Translations under genes and position numbers: made by a program
Assembly: GCF_015352455.1 (NCBI RefSeq)
Contig: NZ_JADKPN010000010.1
Span: forward strand, 1 to 64,000
From: Nocardioides islandensis
GTDB taxonomy: Bacteria; Actinomycetota; Actinomycetes; Propionibacteriales; Nocardioidaceae
DNA length: 64,000 bases
Reading direction: 5' to 3'
Notes under the pieces: generated by a model
Databases searched by the model: none
What the model saw: the letters and a program-made list of their open reading frames with translations, nothing else
Told to the model about the DNA's origin: nothing
In this document: positions 60,505 to 64,000 of the stretch, piece after piece
Position numbering within the stretch: position 1 is the stretch's first letter
How the letters are laid out: each line of letters opens with the position of its first letter

Positions 60505-61754
60505 CCGGGATCCGCGCGTGGCTGACGGCCAACCTGCTGCAGGTCACGGTCACGGTCGTGGTCACCCTGCTGCTGGCGCTCGCCACCTGGTCGGGCGCCA
60601 AGGCCAACGGCAGCTGGCAGCAGGCCACCCGCCAGGAGGCGCGGAGCACGACGGCCCGGGTTGAGACGGTCCGCTTCGTCTACCAGTCCGAGCTGTCGCT
60701 GGCGATCGGCCTGGCGCAGGCACGGGTACGGCGCGACACCGTGCGGAGCCTGGACGCGCCGGACGTGCCCGAGGTGGCCGGGGAGGTCGCCGCCACCGAC
60801 CAGCTGGTGGCACAGCTGGAGATGAACGTCGACCAGGCCAGCAACGAGCTCGCCCGCGGCGACGCCTACACGACGGCCGACGGCGGGTACGACGTGCCGC
60901 GCCGGCTGGGCGACGTCATCGACAAGGAGGAGGTCACCGACCTCGACATGAGCGCGGCGACCATGCGCGACGGCGACGGCTGGGCGCGGTGGACCACGGT
61001 CTGGGCGATGCTCGCCCTCGCCGTCGCGGCGGCCTACGTCGTCCTCGCGGCGGTGCGCGGTCGCCGGCGACGCCGTACCGACCCCGCGAGCGCACCCGAC
61101 GTCGGACTGATCCCGGCTCCGTGGAACGAGCCACGAACGGGAAGACTGATCGGGGCCCTGGCCCTCGCCGCCTGGGTCGCGCTGCCGGTGCTCACCGCCG
61201 AGCAGCTCGCGCTCTCCGACGAGTCGGGCCGCGCGGCCGCCGAGTCGTCGCGGCTCATCTCCCAGATCTCCGGGTCCGCCACGGTGAGCCAGGTCCGCAG
61301 CGGCGCGGCGTCCGACCTCCAGATGCGCGGCATCGACCTGTCGATGACGGGCCTGTCACGGCAGTACGCCGCCACGCTCGACGGCTCGCAGGGACAACAG
61401 CTGCTGGGGACCGCGGAGGAGCAGGCCGGCGCGCGGTGGCTCCAGGTCGCCGCGGCCATGACGGAGGCGCCCACCGCCGAGGACGGGGTGGACCCGATCA
61501 CCGTCGAGTGGCTCGCCTCCGAGCCCGCGGACTGGCAGCGCCTGGCTGACCGCCAGGAGGACGTCCAGATCGCCTCGGAGCACGCGGGCACGTACGGCGA
61601 CGCGGTCGCCCTCGCCCTGCTGATGGCCGCCCTGGCGGCCACCGCCGCCACGGTGGCACGGCTCCCGGGCGGGCTGCGCCGCTCGGCCTCGTTGCTCGCC
61701 GGGTCCCTGCTCGCGGTGGCCACGGCGATCGGGGTGGTGGCGGCGCTCGCCTGA
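60501..61754 (+). CDS. Membrane protein, possible sensor-like extracytoplasmic protein
   Basis: 417 aa. Hydrophobic helices at about 10-30, 157-178, 214-232, 368-390 and 397-415. Two extracytoplasmic helical regions of about 120 residues (ATRQEARSTTARVETVRFVY and DESGRAAAESSRLISQISGS) resemble four-helix-bundle sensor domains, but no kinase or GGDEF module follows. No family recognised. Coupled to the preceding lipoprotein gene. Confidence 0.7.
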   Translation: MTGIRAWLTANLLQVTVTVVVTLLLALATWSGAKANGSWQQATRQEARSTTARVETVRFVYQSELSLAIGLAQARVRRDTVRSLDAPDVPEVAGEVAATDQLVAQLEMNVDQASNELARGDAYTTADGGYDVPRRLGDVIDKEEVTDLDMSAATMRDGDGWARWTTVWAMLALAVAAAYVVLAAVRGRRRRRTDPASAPDVGLIPAPWNEPRTGRLIGALALAAWVALPVLTAEQLALSDESGRAAAESSRLISQISGSATVSQVRSGAASDLQMRGIDLSMTGLSRQYAATLDGSQGQQLLGTAEEQAGARWLQVAAAMTEAPTAEDGVDPITVEWLASEPADWQRLADRQEDVQIASEHAGTYGDAVALALLMAALAATAATVARLPGGLRRSASLLAGSLLAVATAIGVVAALA

Positions 61755-61791
61755 GGCATCGGGTGGGGTCGACGCCGATCATCCGGGGGCG

Positions 61792-61814
61792 AGGCGGGGG
61801 TGTACCCCACCCGC
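61792..61814 (+). terminator. Hairpin after the membrane protein gene
   Basis: GGCGGG-ggtgtacccca-CCCGCC, with a GGGGT/ACCCC inner pair possible, 38 bases after the stop. A plausible terminator; no U-run. Confidence 0.5.
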
Positions 61815-61892
61815 CCTTCCGGGTGAGCCCACGAACGAACGCCCTGCGTAGCGTGGCTCTGCCCTGAGCCACCTCACGAAAGGGGTCCACCC

Positions 61893-62135
61893 ATGGGTTA
61901 CGGACTCGGCATCTTCCTGCTCGCGCTCGGCCTCATCCTGGCCTTCGCCGTCCAGGACGCCATCAACGGCGTGAACCTCACGATGGTCGGCTACATCCTC
62001 GCGGCGGTCGGCGCGCTCGCCATCGTCCTGACCGCGATCACCGCGAACCGCAGCCGCGGCGCGCACACGGTCGCCACCACCACGCACTCCGACGGCAGCC
62101 AGACGGTCGAGGAGCGCAGCAACCGGGTCGACTGA
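61893..62135 (+). CDS. Small two-helix membrane protein (DUF6458-like)
   Basis: 80 aa from an ATG behind GAAAGGGG. Two hydrophobic segments (about 4-22 and 28-48: [36 protein letters not shown]) and a basic/acidic polar tail ([20 protein letters not shown]). Matches the widespread actinobacterial family of 70-100 aa proteins usually named DUF6458. Function unknown. Confidence 0.85.
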   Translation: MGYGLGIFLLALGLILAFAVQDAINGVNLTMVGYILAAVGALAIVLTAITANRSRGAHTVATTTHSDGSQTVEERSNRVD

Positions 62136-62172
62136 CCACCACCGACGCCCCCGCCTGCGGTTCACTGGGCGG

Positions 62173-63198
62173 GTGGGGGAAACCAGGCAACGTCTCGGGA
62201 CGGCGCGGCTGGAGGACGGGAGCCGCGTCGCCTACGCGCTGACCGGCAGCGGACCGCCGCTGCTGGTCGCGCCGGGCTGGCTCAGCCACCTCGAGCTGGG
62301 CTGGTCGATCCCCGCCGAACGGATGTTCCACGAGGCGCTCTCCTCCGGGCGCACTCTCGTGCGCTACGACCGTCCGGGCTGCGGGCTGTCGGACCCCTAC
62401 GACGGTCCGCGCTCGATGGCGCTCGAGCTTGCGACGATCCGCGCGGTGACCGAGGGACTGGGCGTCGAGCGTTTCGACCTGCTGGGCTGGTCGCTCGGCG
62501 CCGCCGTGGCCGCGCAGTGGGCGGCCGACCACCCGACGACCGTCGACCGACTCGTGCTGTACGGCGGCTGGGCGGACGGCTCGGCGATCGGCGACGCCGA
62601 CAGCCGCCGCCACCTGCTCGGCCTGCTTGCGTCCCACTGGGGCCTGGGCTCCGACCTGCTCACCGACCTGTTCGCGCCCGAGACCGACGCCGGCACACGC
62701 CGGGTGCTGGCCTGGTACCAGCGGGCCGCGTCGTCCTCGGAGTCGGCGGTGGCTCTGCTGTCGCTGGCGTACTCGCTCGACGTACGTCCTGCCCTCGAGC
62801 GGATCCAGGCGCCCACGCTGGTCCTGCACCGGCAGGGTGACCGCGCGGCGCCGCTCGCGCAGAGCCGTCTGCTCGCCCAGCGGATCCGCGGGGCCGAGCT
62901 CGTCGAGCTCGAGGGCCGCTCGCACCTGCCGGCCATGGGCGACTCGGAGGCGGTGGTGGCGCAGGTACGTCGCTTCCTGCGCCTCCCCCGGCTGCGCCGG
63001 TCCGTGCCCACGAGCCTCACCCCGCGCCAGTCCGAGGTCGCCGCCCTGGTGGCCGAAGGCCTCAGCAACCGCGAGATCGCGGACCGGCTGACGATCTCCG
63101 AGCGCTCGGCCGAGTCGCACCTGGAGCGGATCCGGCTGCGGCTCGGGTTCCGGTCCCGCGCCCAGGTCGCGGCCTGGTACGTCGCGCAGGTGAGGTAG
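62173..63198 (+). CDS. Alpha/beta-hydrolase fused to LuxR DNA-binding domain
   Basis: 341 aa from a GTG. Residues 10-265 form an alpha/beta hydrolase: oxyanion region [12 protein letters not shown], nucleophile Ser in LLGWSLGAA (about 98), Asp in HRQGDRAAP (about 225) and His in [10 protein letters not shown] (about 255). The C-terminal 65 residues are a LuxR helix-turn-helix ([20 protein letters not shown], then [16 protein letters not shown]). Probably a regulator whose hydrolase domain binds or turns over an effector. A known actinobacterial architecture. Confidence 0.9.
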   Translation: MGETRQRLGTARLEDGSRVAYALTGSGPPLLVAPGWLSHLELGWSIPAERMFHEALSSGRTLVRYDRPGCGLSDPYDGPRSMALELATIRAVTEGLGVERFDLLGWSLGAAVAAQWAADHPTTVDRLVLYGGWADGSAIGDADSRRHLLGLLASHWGLGSDLLTDLFAPETDAGTRRVLAWYQRAASSSESAVALLSLAYSLDVRPALERIQAPTLVLHRQGDRAAPLAQSRLLAQRIRGAELVELEGRSHLPAMGDSEAVVAQVRRFLRLPRLRRSVPTSLTPRQSEVAALVAEGLSNREIADRLTISERSAESHLERIRLRLGFRSRAQVAAWYVAQVR

Positions 63199-63242
63199 TT
63201 CCACGGCTGCGCCGGAGCGGGTGGCCGGCGGAGCATGGTGGG

Positions 63243-64000
63243 GTGACCCGACGACCTGCCTTCCTGTTCCTCTCCGCCCTCGGCTGGCTGGGGTTCGGCG
63301 CGGTCACGGCGTGGACGATCCCGTTCCTGGCCGATGTCGTCGTGCCTCGCACCGTCGACGGTCCGGCCCGCACGAGCACCCCGACCGCCGTCGTGGTCGA
63401 CCTGGCGCTGCTCGGGCTCTTCGCCGCCCAGCACTCCGTGATGGCGCGACGCTCGGTCAAGGGCTGGATGCGCCGGCGGGTGCCCGCCCCGCTCGAGCGC
63501 ACGACGTACGTGCTCGCCACCGACCTGTGCCTCGCCCTGCTGGTGTGGCTGTGGCAGCCGTTCGGCGGCGAGGTCTGGCACGTGTCCTCGCCGTTCGCGT
63601 TCCTGTTCTGGGCTCTCTGCGCCGCCGGCTGGGTGCTGGCGATCGCCGCGACCTTCGCCGTCGACCACGCTGAGCTGACCGGGCTGCGGCAGGCCGGCTG
63701 GGCCGCGCCCCGGGCCGTCTCGACCGAGCTCGAGGTGGGCGGGATGTACGCGTTCGTGCGGCACCCGCTGATGACCGGTCTGCTGCTGGCCTTCTGGGCG
63801 ACGCCACACATGGGCGTCTCGCACCTGCTGTTCGCGGCCGCCTCGACCGGGTACATCGCGATCGGCGTCCACTTCGAGGAGCGCGACCTGCGGCGGACGT
63901 TCGGGGCGGCGTACGACGCGTACGCCGCGCGAGTGCCAGCCCTCGTGCCCTGGTACCCGCGCCGTCGTCCGGCGTCAGGGCATGTCGAGGGTCGCGAGGT
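63243..64000 (+). CDS. Methyltransferase-like membrane protein (isoprenylcysteine methyltransferase/NnrU type), cut by window end
   Basis: At least 252 aa from a GTG; the frame is open at the window edge. Five or so hydrophobic helices (about 6-25, 50-66, 95-113, 120-140, 180-200). The C-terminal motif GGMYAFVRHPLMTGLLLAFW with FEERDLRRTFGAAYDAYAAR (about residues 200-235) is typical of the phospholipid/isoprenylcysteine methyltransferase and NnrU-like families. A methyltransferase role is family-based; substrate unknown. Confidence 0.75.
   Translation, partial: MTRRPAFLFLSALGWLGFGAVTAWTIPFLADVVVPRTVDGPARTSTPTAVVVDLALLGLFAAQHSVMARRSVKGWMRRRVPAPLERTTYVLATDLCLALLVWLWQPFGGEVWHVSSPFAFLFWALCAAGWVLAIAATFAVDHAELTGLRQAGWAAPRAVSTELEVGGMYAFVRHPLMTGLLLAFWATPHMGVSHLLFAAASTGYIAIGVHFEERDLRRTFGAAYDAYAARVPALVPWYPRRRPASGHVEGRE

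Overview
The window is high-GC (about 70%) actinobacterial chromosome. GTG starts are frequent, many genes are joined by 4-base ATGA/GTGA overlaps, the tRNA carries an encoded CCA, and the gene families (mycothiol-type TIGR03086 proteins, SigE-like ECF factors, DUF6458, large LuxR/LAL regulators) fit Propionibacteriales, most likely Nocardioides or a close relative. No integrase, transposase or phage module was found. Genus assignment is inference from gene content.

Layout. 1-680: five tandem copies of an imperfect palindromic element. 0.7-6.7 kb: envelope and housekeeping genes (holin-like/phosphodiesterase fusion, MBL hydrolase, DedA-like protein, small barrel protein) and a secreted beta-propeller/RTX protein. 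7.4-15.7 kb: a carbohydrate locus with ROK repressor, ribose-type ABC importer (ATPase, permease, lipoprotein), Gfo/Idh/MocA dehydrogenase, TIM-barrel isomerase and a convergent 2-hydroxyacid dehydrogenase. 16-18.4 kb: small membrane protein, strong terminator, tRNA-Arg(TCT), a TIGR03086-SnoaL fusion and about 0.8 kb of nearly empty sequence. 18.4-22.4 kb: a cNMP-binding-domain histidine kinase next to a class III cyclase-domain/NTPase/TPR regulator.

22.6-30.7 kb: an ArsR-controlled six-gene operon for a membrane complex related to formate hydrogenlyase and complex I, with the same order as Mycobacterium tuberculosis Rv0081-Rv0087. Its large subunit has no cysteine at all, so it cannot be a NiFe hydrogenase; it fits the energy-converting hydrogenase-related (Ehr) class. 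30.8-32.5 kb is a gene graveyard: a NarK/uroporphyrinogen-III-synthase-regulator chimera and a TolB-like propeller gene whose middle third has been inverted. 32.5-38.2 kb: two ABC-2 exporters and a membrane protein.

38.4-42.6 kb: a four-gene two-component cluster in which one kinase keeps the phosphoacceptor His but has a ruined ATPase domain, while its overlapping partner keeps the ATPase but has lost the His. 42.7-51.1 kb: secreted and lipoproteins, an ECF sigma factor with a propeller-type membrane partner, a hemerythrin membrane protein divergent from a TetR gene across two palindromes, and an RTX-like secreted protein. 51.3-57.5 kb: FAD monooxygenase, giant LuxR regulator, glyoxalase-fold protein, LigB-type dioxygenase and PQ-loop protein, with a near-identical 21-bp motif three times upstream of the monooxygenase and glyoxalase genes. 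57.7-60 kb: DUF1611/DgcN-like protein and a PLP racemase, with the ribosome binding site inside a perfect hairpin. 60-64 kb: lipoprotein, membrane proteins, alpha/beta hydrolase-LuxR fusion and a methyltransferase-like membrane protein cut by the window end.

The most interesting items are the complementary split kinase pair, the cysteine-free Ehr-like complex, the shared 21-bp promoter motif, and the internally inverted propeller pseudogene.
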